64,000 bases of DNA from Flavobacterium inviolabile (GCF_013389455.1 NZ_CP058278.1:3844001-3908000); one strand, 5' to 3'; shown: positions 33,520-43,296, numbered from the stretch's first letter. Program-made: numbers and translations. The notes: generated by a model from the sequence alone, not told the origin.

Positions 33520-36003
33520 ATGAAGAAAACAATTACCCTGCTTACCTTATTATTCTCTACCGTTTTGTTAGCACAAATCAGAGGAAAAGTGACCACAGCA
33601 TCCGGACAGGCCCTGCCTTATGCCAGCGTTCTTATTGAAAACACCTATAACGGTACGTCAACGAACGACAGCGGGATGTATGAACTGAATGTAAAAGAGA
33701 AAGGAAAATATACAATTATCTTTCAGTGCCTGGGTTTTAAAACCAAAAAGGCTACCGTTACCATTTCCGATTTCCCATACACCCTGGAAAACATTGCCCT
33801 TGAAGATGAAAATTTCACGCTTAACGAAGTAGTCATTAATAATAAGGAGAATCCGGCTTATCCGATAATCCGGAATGCGATAGCCAGCAGAAAAAAGAAT
33901 ATGGCCAAAACGGATAAGTTTGAAGCCGATTTTTATTCCCGCGGTATTTTTCGCGTTAAGGACATGCCTAAAAAAATTCTCGGACAGGAAGTAGGCGACT
34001 TTAACGGTTCGGTCGATTCCACCGGAACCGGTATTATCTACCTTTCGGAAACGGTTTCCAAAGTAGCTTTCGAAAAACCCAACAAGCTTCGGGAAGAGAT
34101 CATCGCTTCCAAAATAAGCGGAAACGACAACGGTTTCAGTTATAATACCGCCCGCGGTACGCATTATGATTTTTACGAAAACTATGTGAGCCTCGGCATT
34201 AACATGGTTTCCCCTATAGCCAATAACGCCTTAAACTATTATAAGTACACACTGGAAAGTACTTTTTTTGACAATTACAATCACCTGATCAACAAAATCA
34301 AGGTTACTCCAAAAAGGGATAAAGAACCTGTTTTTGAAGGATACATTTATATTGTAGAAGACAGCTGGGCCATTTATGCGGTAGATTTTGACATCAAAGG
34401 CTACAGAATGCAGCAACCGGTTATCGAAACCATGAAACTGACACAGAGTTTTACCTACAATACCCATTCTGCCATCTGGGCAAAAAACATACAGACCATG
34501 GATTTCAGTGCCGGCTTTTTTGGTGTGAAATTCACCGGAAAGTTCACCCATGTCTTCAGCAACTATATCTTTAAAGACCAATTTGAGAAAAAAACGTTTT
34601 CTAACGAAATCGTAACGATTCAAAAAGAAGCGAATAAAAAAGACAATGACTACTGGAATACTTTCCGTCCGGTTCCGTTAACCGAAGAAGAGGTTACCGA
34701 CTATAAAAAGAAAGACAGTATTCAAACCTTAAGAACATCAAAAGTATACCTGGATTCTATTGATGCCAAGAAAAATAAATTCCGTCCGTCAGACATTCTT
34801 CTGGGCTATACACACCGCAATTCCTTTAAAAAAGAAACCTACAACTACGATGGTATTTTAGACATTACCTCATTAGGCTTTAATACAGTTCAGGGATGGA
34901 ATCTTGGTTCCGGCTTTTCCTACCGCAAATGGGATCAGGAAACAGGAAAATCAACCTACATTGGCACCAAACTGAACTATGGTTTTGCAGAAGACCGTTT
35001 GCGTATAACCGGTTCTTTCACCCACCATTTTAATGCCACGAACTATGCCGTACTGGACATTAGCGGCGGAAGCAGTATCGAACAGTTCAACCCGGAAAAC
35101 CCTATCAGCAACCTGCTCAACTCTGTGACCACTTTATTTTTCAAAAACAACTTTGCAAAATACTACAACAAAGAAGCGATCCGCATAAGCTACGGCCAGG
35201 AGGTTGTTAACGGTGTAACACTTACCGGTAAAGTAGAATATTCCGCCCGAAAACCACTGTTCAACAATACCGATTATGTATTGCTCAAACGGGATAAAGA
35301 CTACACGTCCAACAATCCGTTACTACCGGAAGACAATACGGTTGCTCCGTTTGAAAAGCATAATCTTGTAAAAGCGTCCTTATCCACCCGAATCCGCTTC
35401 GGACAAAAATACATCACCAGACCGGACAGAAAGGTAAATATCCCGAATGATAAATATCCGTCCCTGTTGCTAACGTATGAAAAAGCATTTGCCGGCAGTG
35501 CCGACAACTATAATTATGATTTGCTATCCGGTGCCGTTAATTATGGCAAAACATTAGGAAACAAAGGTGATCTGGGAATACGCTTAAAAGCCGGTAAATT
35601 TTTCAATGCCGACAATATTTCATTTATCGATTACAAACATTTTAACGGCAACCAGACCCACATCGGGACCACAGACCGTTACCTGAATGTTTTCAACCTG
35701 CTTCCTTATTACTCAAACAGTACTAACGATGCTTATCTGGAAACACATATCGAGCACAATTTCAACGGTTATATCATGAATAAAATTCCGTTGTTAAACA
35801 AACTGCAATGGAACCTGATTGTTGGTTTCCACCAGATCAATACGCCAACAACAAAACCTTACCAGGAATTCACAGCCGGATTTGACAATATAGGATGGGG
35901 TAAATTCCGTATGCTTCGCGTGGATTATGTCCGTTCTTATCAAAACGGATTCCAGACAGACGGTATCGTTTTCGGATTAAAATTCCTTAATATTATTGAC
36001 TAA
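33520..36003 (+). CDS. DUF5686/carboxypeptidase-like regulatory domain outer-membrane protein
   Basis: The 827-residue protein has a signal peptide (MKKTITLLTLLFSTVLLAQ). A CarboxypepD_reg-like sandwich follows (IRGKVTTASGQALPYASVLI, about 20-100), then a long beta-rich region of the DUF5686 family that likely forms an outer-membrane barrel, ending FGLKFLNIID. The segment NPAYPIIRNAIASRKKN, just after the sandwich, is typical. It lacks a plug and TonB features, so it is not a TonB-dependent receptor. Its function is unknown. It ends at a 20-bp perfect hairpin shared with the convergent TSUP gene. Confidence 0.88.
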   Translation: MKKTITLLTLLFSTVLLAQIRGKVTTASGQALPYASVLIENTYNGTSTNDSGMYELNVKEKGKYTIIFQCLGFKTKKATVTISDFPYTLENIALEDENFTLNEVVINNKENPAYPIIRNAIASRKKNMAKTDKFEADFYSRGIFRVKDMPKKILGQEVGDFNGSVDSTGTGIIYLSETVSKVAFEKPNKLREEIIASKISGNDNGFSYNTARGTHYDFYENYVSLGINMVSPIANNALNYYKYTLESTFFDNYNHLINKIKVTPKRDKEPVFEGYIYIVEDSWAIYAVDFDIKGYRMQQPVIETMKLTQSFTYNTHSAIWAKNIQTMDFSAGFFGVKFTGKFTHVFSNYIFKDQFEKKTFSNEIVTIQKEANKKDNDYWNTFRPVPLTEEEVTDYKKKDSIQTLRTSKVYLDSIDAKKNKFRPSDILLGYTHRNSFKKETYNYDGILDITSLGFNTVQGWNLGSGFSYRKWDQETGKSTYIGTKLNYGFAEDRLRITGSFTHHFNATNYAVLDISGGSSIEQFNPENPISNLLNSVTTLFFKNNFAKYYNKEAIRISYGQEVVNGVTLTGKVEYSARKPLFNNTDYVLLKRDKDYTSNNPLLPEDNTVAPFEKHNLVKASLSTRIRFGQKYITRPDRKVNIPNDKYPSLLLTYEKAFAGSADNYNYDLLSGAVNYGKTLGNKGDLGIRLKAGKFFNADNISFIDYKHFNGNQTHIGTTDRYLNVFNLLPYYSNSTNDAYLETHIEHNFNGYIMNKIPLLNKLQWNLIVGFHQINTPTTKPYQEFTAGFDNIGWGKFRMLRVDYVRSYQNGFQTDGIVFGLKFLNIID

Positions 36004-36046
36004 AAATCAAAAAGCCGGATAATCTCTTATCCGGCTTTTTGATTTT
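36003..36046. terminator. Strong bidirectional terminator (DUF5686 and TSUP genes)
   Basis: A perfect 20-bp inverted repeat (36003-36022 with 36027-36046) with a TCTC loop. It starts in the last base of the plus-strand stop codon and ends one base before the minus-strand stop. Confidence 0.92.
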
Positions 36047-36047
36047 G

Positions 36048-36818
36048 CTATTTTTTCATAAAAACATCATATCCAAAACGGATCAGGGTTCCGATCACGA
36101 CTATTAAAAAGAAAATCCGGATAAAACCATTTCCTTTATTGATCGCCAGTTTAGCACCAACCCAACCGCCCAAAGCGTTACAGGCAGCCATTGGCAGCGC
36201 AACCATCCAGATTATCTTTCCTTTCAGCAAAAACAGGCAGATCGATCCGAAATTTGTTGCCAGATTTACCATTTTAGCATTTGCGGAAGCATGTAAAAAA
36301 TCAAATCCCAATAGGGAAATAAAGGCTACCACAAAAAAGCTTCCGGTTCCCGGACCAATAAACCCGTCATAGAATCCCACAACCACACTTATTAATGCGG
36401 CATAAATTACCTGGCGTTTGTAACTGAGTGCCTTTTCCTGCCGCTGTCCGAAATCCTTTTTCAGGAACGTATAAATCGCCAGAAAAACAAGTACAGCCAA
36501 CAATAGCGGTTTCATAAAATCATTGCTCACCATCGTTAACAGGGTAGAACCCGCAAAAGCCGCTAAAAATGCCAGACCAGCCATTAACAGCAATAACCGC
36601 CAGTTCATCGTGACTTTTTTCAGGTACTGATAGGCCGCAAAACTGGTGCCGCTGAAAGCCGGAATCTTTAACGTCCCTATCACCGACGACACGGCATAAT
36701 TGGGTAATAAAACCAGCGCTATAGGTGTTTGTATCAAACCGCCGCCGCCAATAATGGCATCGATAAACCCTGCGGCAAAAGCCGCCAGGCAAAGAAACAG
36801 TAAGGTCGTTATTTCCAT
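36048..36818 (-). CDS. TSUP/TauE-SafE family membrane permease
   Basis: The 256-residue protein has about eight membrane helices. It carries the family's duplicated pattern, first AAGFIDAIIGGGGLIQTPIA and later GFYDGFIGPGTGSFFVVAF, both glycine-rich GGG/GPGTG turns typical of TSUP. Members move sulfite, sulfonates or other small organic anions; the substrate here is unknown. It is probably transcribed alone, downstream of murA on the same strand with a 67-base gap. Confidence 0.9.
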   Translation of the reverse strand: MEITTLLFLCLAAFAAGFIDAIIGGGGLIQTPIALVLLPNYAVSSVIGTLKIPAFSGTSFAAYQYLKKVTMNWRLLLLMAGLAFLAAFAGSTLLTMVSNDFMKPLLLAVLVFLAIYTFLKKDFGQRQEKALSYKRQVIYAALISVVVGFYDGFIGPGTGSFFVVAFISLLGFDFLHASANAKMVNLATNFGSICLFLLKGKIIWMVALPMAACNALGGWVGAKLAINKGNGFIRIFFLIVVIGTLIRFGYDVFMKK

Positions 36819-36885
36819 GGTTTTAAAAAGAAAAGAGCTAAATTCTAACAGAACTCAGCTCTTCAATATTATTCTTATCTAAATA

Positions 36886-38193
36886 TTAAACGCGTACTAT
36901 TTTGGCTCCGATCGCTCTTAAACGCTCGTCGATTTTTTCGTAACCGCGGTCAATTTGTTCAATATTCTGGATCGTACTGGTTCCTTTTGCCGATAAGGCT
37001 GCAATTAAAAGGGAAATTCCGGCACGGATATCAGGAGAAGACATTATGGTCGCTTTTAACTGCGATTTGAAATCATGTCCGATAATCGTCGCTCGGTGCG
37101 GGTCGCAAAGAATAATTTTCGCTCCCATATCGATCAGTTTATCCACGAAGAACAAACGGCTTTCAAACATTTTCTGATGAATCAGCACTTCTCCTTTTGC
37201 CTGTGTTGCCACAACAAGGATGATACTTAATAAATCCGGTGTAAATCCAGGCCATGGTGCATCGGCAATAGTTAATATTGAACCGTCAATATCCGTTTTA
37301 ATTTCATATCCGTCAACGTGAGCCGGTATGTGAATATCGTCACCTCTTCGTTCCAGCGTAATTCCTAATTTACGGAAAGTACCCGGAATCACTCCTAAAT
37401 TATCCCAGCTAACGTTTTTAATCGTAATCTCACTTTGGGTCATCGCTGCCAGACCAATCCAGGAACCGATCTCGATCATATCCGGAAGGATTCTGTGCTC
37501 ACAGCCGCCAAGTGCTTCAACACCTTCAATTTCCAATAAGTTAGATCCTACACCGTGAATCTTGGCGCCCATAGCGTTCAGCATTTTACACAACTGTTGT
37601 AAATATGGTTCGCAGGCTGCGTTATAAATGGTTGTTTTTCCTTCTGCCAAAACTGCGGCCATAACAATATTTGCCGTCCCGGTTACCGAAGCCTCATCCA
37701 GAAGCATGTAGGTTCCTTTTAGTCTTTCGGCTTCCACGCCATAGAAATGGTCTTCTTTATTGTATCGGAATTTTGCTCCTAAACTGATGAATCCTTCAAA
37801 ATGGGTATCCAAACGACGGCGTCCGATTTTATCACCTCCCGGTTTCGGAATATATCCTTTCCCAAAACGTGCCAATAACGGCCCGACAATCATGATAGAT
37901 CCTCTTAATGCTCTTCCTTCATCTTTAAAAGCAACCGACTCCAGATAGTTTAAATTAACGTCATCTGCCTGAAAAGTATAGGCATTTGGCCCTATTTTCT
38001 GAATCTTAACACCTAAATTCCCTAATAACGTAATCAGTTTGTTAACGTCGATAATATCGGGAATATTAGAAATCGTTACTTTTTCAGGTGTAAGCAACAC
38101 CGCACACAAAATTTGTAATGCTTCATTTTTTGCTCCCTGAGGGGTTATTTCTCCTTTTAATTTTATACCTCCTTCAATTTTGAATGTTCCCAT
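36886..38193 (-). CDS. murA: UDP-N-acetylglucosamine 1-carboxyvinyltransferase (MurA), Cys-to-Asp active site
   Basis: MurA makes the first committed precursor of peptidoglycan by adding enolpyruvate from PEP to UDP-GlcNAc. The 435-residue protein has the N-terminal EITPQGAKNEALQI (Lys22), the LRGSIMIVGPLLARFGKG block and the late DIRAGISLLIAAL. The active-site loop reads PKPGGDKIGRRRLDTHFEG. At the place of the usual catalytic Cys (Cys115 in E. coli, GGC) there is Asp121 (GGD). Asp enzymes are active but are not alkylated by fosfomycin, so intrinsic resistance is expected. It shares a strand with the DUF4290 gene, 14 bases upstream. Confidence 0.96.
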   Translation of the reverse strand: MGTFKIEGGIKLKGEITPQGAKNEALQILCAVLLTPEKVTISNIPDIIDVNKLITLLGNLGVKIQKIGPNAYTFQADDVNLNYLESVAFKDEGRALRGSIMIVGPLLARFGKGYIPKPGGDKIGRRRLDTHFEGFISLGAKFRYNKEDHFYGVEAERLKGTYMLLDEASVTGTANIVMAAVLAEGKTTIYNAACEPYLQQLCKMLNAMGAKIHGVGSNLLEIEGVEALGGCEHRILPDMIEIGSWIGLAAMTQSEITIKNVSWDNLGVIPGTFRKLGITLERRGDDIHIPAHVDGYEIKTDIDGSILTIADAPWPGFTPDLLSIILVVATQAKGEVLIHQKMFESRLFFVDKLIDMGAKIILCDPHRATIIGHDFKSQLKATIMSSPDIRAGISLLIAALSAKGTSTIQNIEQIDRGYEKIDERLRAIGAKIVRV

Positions 38194-38207
38194 ATGGTAA
38201 AAGAAAA

Positions 38208-38933
38208 TTACGCTTTTCGGTTATTATTTTTATTGTTATTGTTGTTACTATTTTTCTGATTGGTGAAATTTTTATTGCTGTTCGCATTTCCGCCATTCTT
38301 TTGTTTGCTGCCAAATTGTGTTTTGTTGGACTGCTTTTTGTTCACCCGCATTAGATCGGTTGTATTTGAAAGCTCCTCATCTGTTTTCAGCAGGTTAATT
38401 TTACCTCCGGACAGTTCATAGAGGTGTTCAAAAATAACTTCATCCTTCACACTATCCTTATTCCAGCTCAGGTAGGACTTTTTCATGTGATTGGCAATAA
38501 CCATAATCAAAGCGTTTTTCAGCTCTCCTTCTTCCCATTTATTAGCAACATCAATCATGTACTTAATATTATTTCCGTAGAAACGATATTTCGGAAAATT
38601 CTGAGGATAGGCTAATCTGTCCGGCTTCTGATTCAATACTTCTTTATTCGGAATCGGATACGGCGAATCTACATCCAGCGTAAAATCGGACATTATAAAA
38701 AGCTGATCCCATAATTTATGCTGGAAATCCGGCACATCTCTCAGGTGCGGGTTCAAACTTCCCATTACCGTAATGATATATTTTGCCGCTTTGTTTCGTT
38801 CGTCCCTGTCTTCAATTACCGTTGCCTGGTTGATCAGTTTCTGCAAATGACGTCCGTATTCCGGAATAATCAAATGCGGGCGCTCGGCATTGTATTCAAG
38901 AAAACCAATAGCTTCTTCTGGGCTGTACTTCAT
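38208..38933 (-). CDS. DUF4290-family protein
   Basis: The 241-residue cytoplasmic protein is a well-conserved Bacteroidota family of unknown function. A start of EEAIGFLEYNAERPHLIIPE and a block LDVDSPYPIPNKE are characteristic. The last about 40 residues are an Asn/Lys-rich, low-complexity tail (NSNKNFTNQKNSN), probably disordered and basic, as in nucleic-acid-associated proteins. murA begins 14 bases downstream and DUF493 lies 12 bases upstream, so the three are likely one operon. No enzyme motif is visible. Confidence 0.85.
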   Translation of the reverse strand: MKYSPEEAIGFLEYNAERPHLIIPEYGRHLQKLINQATVIEDRDERNKAAKYIITVMGSLNPHLRDVPDFQHKLWDQLFIMSDFTLDVDSPYPIPNKEVLNQKPDRLAYPQNFPKYRFYGNNIKYMIDVANKWEEGELKNALIMVIANHMKKSYLSWNKDSVKDEVIFEHLYELSGGKINLLKTDEELSNTTDLMRVNKKQSNKTQFGSKQKNGGNANSNKNFTNQKNSNNNNNKNNNRKA

Positions 38934-38945
38934 TCTTTTTTGAAT

Positions 38946-39230
38946 TTATAAAGAAATAATTCCTTCAATTTTTGATAGTTCAAGATACTTATCAATCACG
39001 CTTTGTGCGCTGTTCATTGTAACATTAATGGACACACTGGTATATTTTCCCGTTTTGGATTGACTCGTTTGTATAACGGCTCCTACTCCGTCGAAAGATT
39101 TCTCTATTATCGCCACTTTTTCAGTATCGGTAGGGACAATAAATTTAAACAAATATTCTGAAGGCCAAAGTGTTGAATTGGTTAATTCTTCTTTAAGTCT
39201 GTGGTAAAATTCTTCTGTTTTCTTATCCAT
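38946..39230 (-). CDS. DUF493 (YbeD-like) protein
   Basis: The 94-residue protein fits the DUF493/YbeD family of small alpha/beta proteins (ACT-like fold). It begins MDKKTEEFYHRLKEELTNST and contains YLFKFIVPTDTEKVAIIEKS and TGKYTSVSINVTM. E. coli YbeD has been linked to regulation of neighbouring lipoate genes; here there is no such link. ATG 39230 is chosen; ATG 39236 (two residues earlier) and 39251 are also possible. It heads the minus-strand group DUF493-DUF4290-murA. Confidence 0.82.
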   Translation of the reverse strand: MDKKTEEFYHRLKEELTNSTLWPSEYLFKFIVPTDTEKVAIIEKSFDGVGAVIQTSQSKTGKYTSVSINVTMNSAQSVIDKYLELSKIEGIISL

Positions 39231-39352
39231 CTTCATACAAAATAAAAGCAAATATACATTAGAGTTATGAATTATGAAGCATCAAACAGGATAAATCCGA
39301 TAACTCTGAAATTATAAATTAAAAACTATTCTTTTGATTAAACAAAAAAATG

Positions 39353-39360
39353 TAAATTTG
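39353..39360 (+). promoter_or_regulatory. -7 promoter box for the P-loop ATPase gene
   Basis: TAAATTTG lies 17 bases upstream of the GTG start; a TTG at 39334-39336 is 16 bases before it. The resulting leader would be very short. Confidence 0.5.
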
Positions 39361-39377
39361 CGCCTTATTTTTAAAAA

Positions 39378-39917
39378 GTGAATAAGGAAATTGTTGTTAT
39401 AATTGGAGGACCGGGTTCGGGGAAAACCACACTTATTGATGGTTTAACGGATAGAGGATATACTTGTTATCCTGAAATTTCCCGTGAGGTAACTTTGGAG
39501 GCCCGTAAACAGGGAATTGAACAACTCTTCCTGGAAAGACCGCTGCTTTTCAGTGAATTACTGCTGGAAGGAAGAAAAAAACAATTTGTCAGTGCAACCA
39601 ATGAAGCAGCTGAAATTGTTTTTCTAGACCGCGGTATTCCCGATGTACTGGCTTATATGCACTACATTGGCGATGCTTATCCCGCTTTTTTCGACAACGC
39701 CTGCAAAGAACACAAATATTCCAAAATTTTTATCCTTCCACCCTGGGAAGACATTTACATCAGCGACGATGCGCGCTATGAAAACTACGAACAGGCTGTT
39801 TTAATTCACGAACACCTTGTAGAAACCTATGAAAAATACGGCTACAATCTAATCGAAGTACCAAAAGACACTGTAGATAGCAGAATTCTTTTTATATTAG
39901 ACAAACTTTCAAAATAA
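39378..39917 (+). CDS. P-loop ATPase of the AAA_28 family
   Basis: The 179-residue protein starts at GTG with a Walker A motif close to the N-terminus (IIGGPGSGKTTLIDGL, residues 7-22). A later FLDRGIPDVLAYM resembles the Walker B/DR motif of this kinase-like AAA_28 family (YP-independent nucleoside kinase fold). It also has a C-terminal helix-rich part ending FILDKLSK. The substrate is unknown; members look like small-molecule kinases. recQ begins 63 bases downstream on the same strand, so co-transcription is possible but unproven. Confidence 0.85.
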   Translation: MNKEIVVIIGGPGSGKTTLIDGLTDRGYTCYPEISREVTLEARKQGIEQLFLERPLLFSELLLEGRKKQFVSATNEAAEIVFLDRGIPDVLAYMHYIGDAYPAFFDNACKEHKYSKIFILPPWEDIYISDDARYENYEQAVLIHEHLVETYEKYGYNLIEVPKDTVDSRILFILDKLSK

Positions 39918-39980
39918 TTACGAATCAGGCACGGCAATACTTTCCGGTATTGACGCAGCAGGACTCCTAACATTTATTTG

Positions 39981-41873
39981 ATGTCTGAAGCTCTAAAAAC
40001 TCTTCAAAAATATTGGAAGTACGACAGTTTTCGGGATCCTCAGGACATGATTATTCAGTCTGTCCTTGACGGAAAAGATACGTTTGCACTATTGCCAACC
40101 GGAGGCGGAAAATCAATTTGCTTTCAGGTTCCGGGCATTATGCTGCCGGGTATCTGCCTTGTTATTTCCCCTTTAGTAGCCCTGATGAAGGACCAGGTAC
40201 AAAACCTGCAAAAAAGAAACATTAAAGCAATTGCCCTAACCGGCGGAATTTCGTCCGATGAAATTATCGACCTGTTAGACAACTGCCAGTTTGGAAACTA
40301 CAAATTCCTGTATGTTTCTCCGGAACGACTGCAGTCGGACTGGATTATCGAAAGAATCAAAGGACTGCCGATTAACCTGATTGCCATTGACGAAGCACAT
40401 TGTGTTTCCCAATGGGGACATGATTTCCGCCCGGCCTATCTTAAAATTGCAACTTTAAAAAGTTTTTTTCCAAAAGTTCCTTTCCTGGCACTGACCGCAT
40501 CGGCAACCGAACGCGTACAGGAAGACATCTGTAAAGAACTGCTCCTGGACAATCCCGTTCTTTTTAAAAAATCCTTTGCCCGGGAAAATATCGCCTATAT
40601 GGTCTTTGAGGCCGAAGACAAATTACACCGGATAACCCAGATGCTGACCAAAAATCCGGGGCCTTCCATTATTTACGTCCGCAACAGGAAATCCTGCCAC
40701 GATATAGCCGCACAGCTCACCTCGCTGGGATTCCGTACCGCTTTTTATCACGGCGGATTATCCACCAAGGACAAGGAACGGCAAATGCAGCTCTGGATGG
40801 AAGAAAGCGCACAGGTGATTATTGCCACCAATGCTTTCGGAATGGGCATTGACAAGCCCAACGTTAAAACGGTAATCCACGTTCAGCTGCCCGAAAATCT
40901 TGAAAATTATTACCAGGAGGCCGGAAGAGCCGGAAGAAACGGTGAAAAAGCGTTTGCGGTTACCCTGATCGCACCTTCCGACATTGGCACCACCAAAAAT
41001 CAGTTTATAGAAGTACTGCCAGACAAAACTTTTTTAAAGGAAGTCTATATCAAGCTCAACAACTATTTCCAGATTGCTTACGGCGAAGGCTTTAACGATT
41101 CCTTTTCGTTCAATCTGAATCATTTTTGCCTGCATTATAAATTCCCGGTTTTAAAAACCTTTAATGCCCTACAGTTTTTAGACCGCCAGGGCGTGATTAC
41201 CTTATCGGCGACTTTCTCCGAAAAAGTGACCATCCAGTTCCTGTTACCCAGCAAGGAGATCATCCGGTATATCAGCCTGAACAGTGCAGACGAAGCGGTT
41301 ATTGTTGCTGTTTTGCGGAATTACCCGGGTGTTTACGATATGGAAACCCCTATTAACAGCAGTTTGATCGCCCGTAAGGCAGGTACCTCTGAAGATACCG
41401 TTTTTCAGATTTTAAAGCGTTTACACGAAAAAGAAATCATAAGCTTTAACAGCCAGGCAAACGACAGCCAGCTCACTTTTAACGAAGTACGGGAAGACAG
41501 CCTTACCATTAACAGGCTTTCCAAGTTTTTAGAAAAGCAAAACGACCTGAAAATTGCCCAATTTGAAGCGGTTGTTGCCTATATGACCGATAAAAAACTA
41601 TGCAAGAGCCGTTTTATTCTAAACTATTTCGGCGAGCAAAACACTACCGATTGCGGCAGCTGCTCCGTTTGCATCACCAGAAAGAAAGCACCGTCCGATC
41701 CTGTAGCCACCGCAAAGGAGATCGTGGCGCTTTTAAAAAATAGTCCGCTAACGTCAAGAGAAATTGAAAACAGGCTTAATTTAACGCCGGAGGAAACTAT
41801 ATTTGCAATTCAGCTGCTGCTGGAATACAACAGCATTACCCTAAACACTAAAAATCAATACCTTTTAAAATAA
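39981..41873 (+). CDS. recQ: ATP-dependent DNA helicase RecQ
   Basis: RecQ unwinds DNA 3' to 5' in recombination repair. The 630-residue protein has helicase motifs Q (KYDSFRDPQDMII), I (LPTGGGKSICFQ), II (IDEAHCVSQWGHDFRPAY, the RecQ signature DEAH box with HDFRP loop), III (ALTASAT) and VI (QEAGRAGRNGE). Four-cysteine zinc residues appear later (CKSRFILNYFG...DCGSCSVC), and a winged-helix/HRDC-like region ends it. The start is ATG 39981; the in-frame TTG three bases earlier is ignored. It is translationally coupled to fmt (stop/start overlap TAATG). Confidence 0.94.
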   Translation: MSEALKTLQKYWKYDSFRDPQDMIIQSVLDGKDTFALLPTGGGKSICFQVPGIMLPGICLVISPLVALMKDQVQNLQKRNIKAIALTGGISSDEIIDLLDNCQFGNYKFLYVSPERLQSDWIIERIKGLPINLIAIDEAHCVSQWGHDFRPAYLKIATLKSFFPKVPFLALTASATERVQEDICKELLLDNPVLFKKSFARENIAYMVFEAEDKLHRITQMLTKNPGPSIIYVRNRKSCHDIAAQLTSLGFRTAFYHGGLSTKDKERQMQLWMEESAQVIIATNAFGMGIDKPNVKTVIHVQLPENLENYYQEAGRAGRNGEKAFAVTLIAPSDIGTTKNQFIEVLPDKTFLKEVYIKLNNYFQIAYGEGFNDSFSFNLNHFCLHYKFPVLKTFNALQFLDRQGVITLSATFSEKVTIQFLLPSKEIIRYISLNSADEAVIVAVLRNYPGVYDMETPINSSLIARKAGTSEDTVFQILKRLHEKEIISFNSQANDSQLTFNEVREDSLTINRLSKFLEKQNDLKIAQFEAVVAYMTDKKLCKSRFILNYFGEQNTTDCGSCSVCITRKKAPSDPVATAKEIVALLKNSPLTSREIENRLNLTPEETIFAIQLLLEYNSITLNTKNQYLLK

Positions 41874-42820
41874 TGAATACGCTACGAATCGTTTTTATGG
41901 GAACTCCCGATTTTGCAGTCGGAATTCTGGACACTATATATCAAAACAATTATGAAATTGCCGCTGTAATCACAGCTCCGGACAAACCTGCCGGACGCGG
42001 GCAAAAATTAAAATATTCTGCCGTAAAGGAATATGCATTAGCAAAAAACCTTCCGATACTGCAGCCGACAAATTTAAAGGACCCGTCTTTTTTAAGCGAA
42101 TTAAAAAGTCTGAATGCCAATCTGCAGATCGTGGTGGCTTTCCGGATGCTGCCGGAAGCAGTCTGGAAAATGCCAAGCCTGGGGACTTTTAACCTTCATG
42201 CCTCCCTGCTGCCGGAATACCGTGGTGCTGCCCCGATTAACTGGGCAATCATTAACGGTGAAACCAAAACCGGAGTGACTACTTTTTTTATTGATGATAA
42301 AATCGATACCGGTGCTATGATTTTAAGTTCCGAAACCGAAATTGAACCCAATGAAACTGCCGGCGAGCTGCACGACAGGCTGATGCACCTGGGAAGCGAC
42401 ACCGTGATCCGGACTTTACAGCAAATTGAAAAAGGCGACGTTACCACAACCATACAGGCCGAAAGCAGCGACATTAAAACCGCTTATAAACTCAATAAAG
42501 AAAACTGCAAAGTAGACTGGAGCAAAAAAGGAGAAGAAATTCACAACCTGGTAAGAGGTTTAAGTCCCTACCCGGCTGCCTGGTGTTTTATAAACGACAA
42601 AGAACAGGAATGGAACGTGAAGCTTTATGAGACTTCTTTTGAAGCGGCAAACCATGATTTTGCTGCCGGAAAGATTCTGGCAACAAAAAAAGATTTAAAG
42701 GTCGCTGTACAAAACGGTTACGTTCAGATTCACCAATTACAATTTCCCGGAAAGAAGCGAATGAAGACATCCGAACTCTTAAACGGAATTGTTTTTTCTG
42801 AAAACGCAATCGCTTCTTAA
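41873..42820 (+). CDS. fmt: Methionyl-tRNA formyltransferase
   Basis: Fmt formylates initiator Met-tRNA with 10-formyl-tetrahydrofolate. The 315-residue protein has the standard domains. The N-terminal Rossmann part begins FMGTPDFAVGILDTI and carries APDKPAGRGQKL, with the active-site NLHASLLPEYRGAAPINWAI (His/Asp type) and FFIDDKIDTGAM. A C-terminal OB-like domain covers about residues 205-315. Its ATG overlaps the recQ stop codon by one base, so the two are co-translated. It ends in a 178-base spacer with the HU promoter. Confidence 0.95.
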   Translation: MNTLRIVFMGTPDFAVGILDTIYQNNYEIAAVITAPDKPAGRGQKLKYSAVKEYALAKNLPILQPTNLKDPSFLSELKSLNANLQIVVAFRMLPEAVWKMPSLGTFNLHASLLPEYRGAAPINWAIINGETKTGVTTFFIDDKIDTGAMILSSETEIEPNETAGELHDRLMHLGSDTVIRTLQQIEKGDVTTTIQAESSDIKTAYKLNKENCKVDWSKKGEEIHNLVRGLSPYPAAWCFINDKEQEWNVKLYETSFEAANHDFAAGKILATKKDLKVAVQNGYVQIHQLQFPGKKRMKTSELLNGIVFSENAIAS

Positions 42821-42923
42821 GTGGCGTAAACACTAATATTTGCAAAAATTTGAGAAAAACAACTAAGTTTATTAACAATCGCACTTAGTTATCAACATTT
42901 TACCGTAAAAACAGCCAAAAGAC

Positions 42924-42953
42924 TTGTGTAATTGGGAAATCCACATAATTTTG
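42924..42953 (+). promoter_or_regulatory. Strong promoter of the HU gene
   Basis: TTG (42924-42926) and TAATTTTG (42946-42953) are separated by 19 bases, an excellent Bacteroidota match. The leader of about 40 bases is A/T-rich without obvious secondary structure. Confidence 0.82.
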
Positions 42954-42998
42954 TAAGACAATTAATTAATTTTAACCAAACAATTAATAACTAGAATT

Positions 42999-43274
42999 AT
43001 GAACAAATCAGAATTAATCGATGCAATCGCTGCAGACGCAGGTATTACTAAAGCAGCTGCTAAATTAGCTTTAGAGTCTTTTTTAAATAATGTTGAAGGT
43101 ACTTTAGCTAAAGGTGGAAGAGTATCTTTAGTAGGTTTTGGTTCTTGGTCAGTTTCTAAAAGAGCTGCAAGAGAGGGAAGAAATCCTCAAACAGGAAAAA
43201 CGATCAAAATTGCAGCTAAAAATGTTGTAAAATTCAAAGCTGGTGCTGAATTAGAAGGTTCTGTAAACAAATAA
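42999..43274 (+). CDS. HU-family DNA-binding protein
   Basis: HU compacts and bends DNA in the nucleoid. The 91-residue protein has an N-terminal helical body (MNKSELIDAIAADAGITKA) and the classic beta-arm signature GSWSVSKRAAREGRNPQTGK, the strongest HU/IHF pattern. It is of normal length and ends LEGSVNK. Codon use is strongly biased (GCT, GTA, GGT), as expected of a highly expressed gene, and promoter and terminator are near-consensus. A dimeric role is known for the family. Confidence 0.96.
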   Translation: MNKSELIDAIAADAGITKAAAKLALESFLNNVEGTLAKGGRVSLVGFGSWSVSKRAAREGRNPQTGKTIKIAAKNVVKFKAGAELEGSVNK

Positions 43275-43296
43275 TAATTTGTTAGACAAAAATAAT

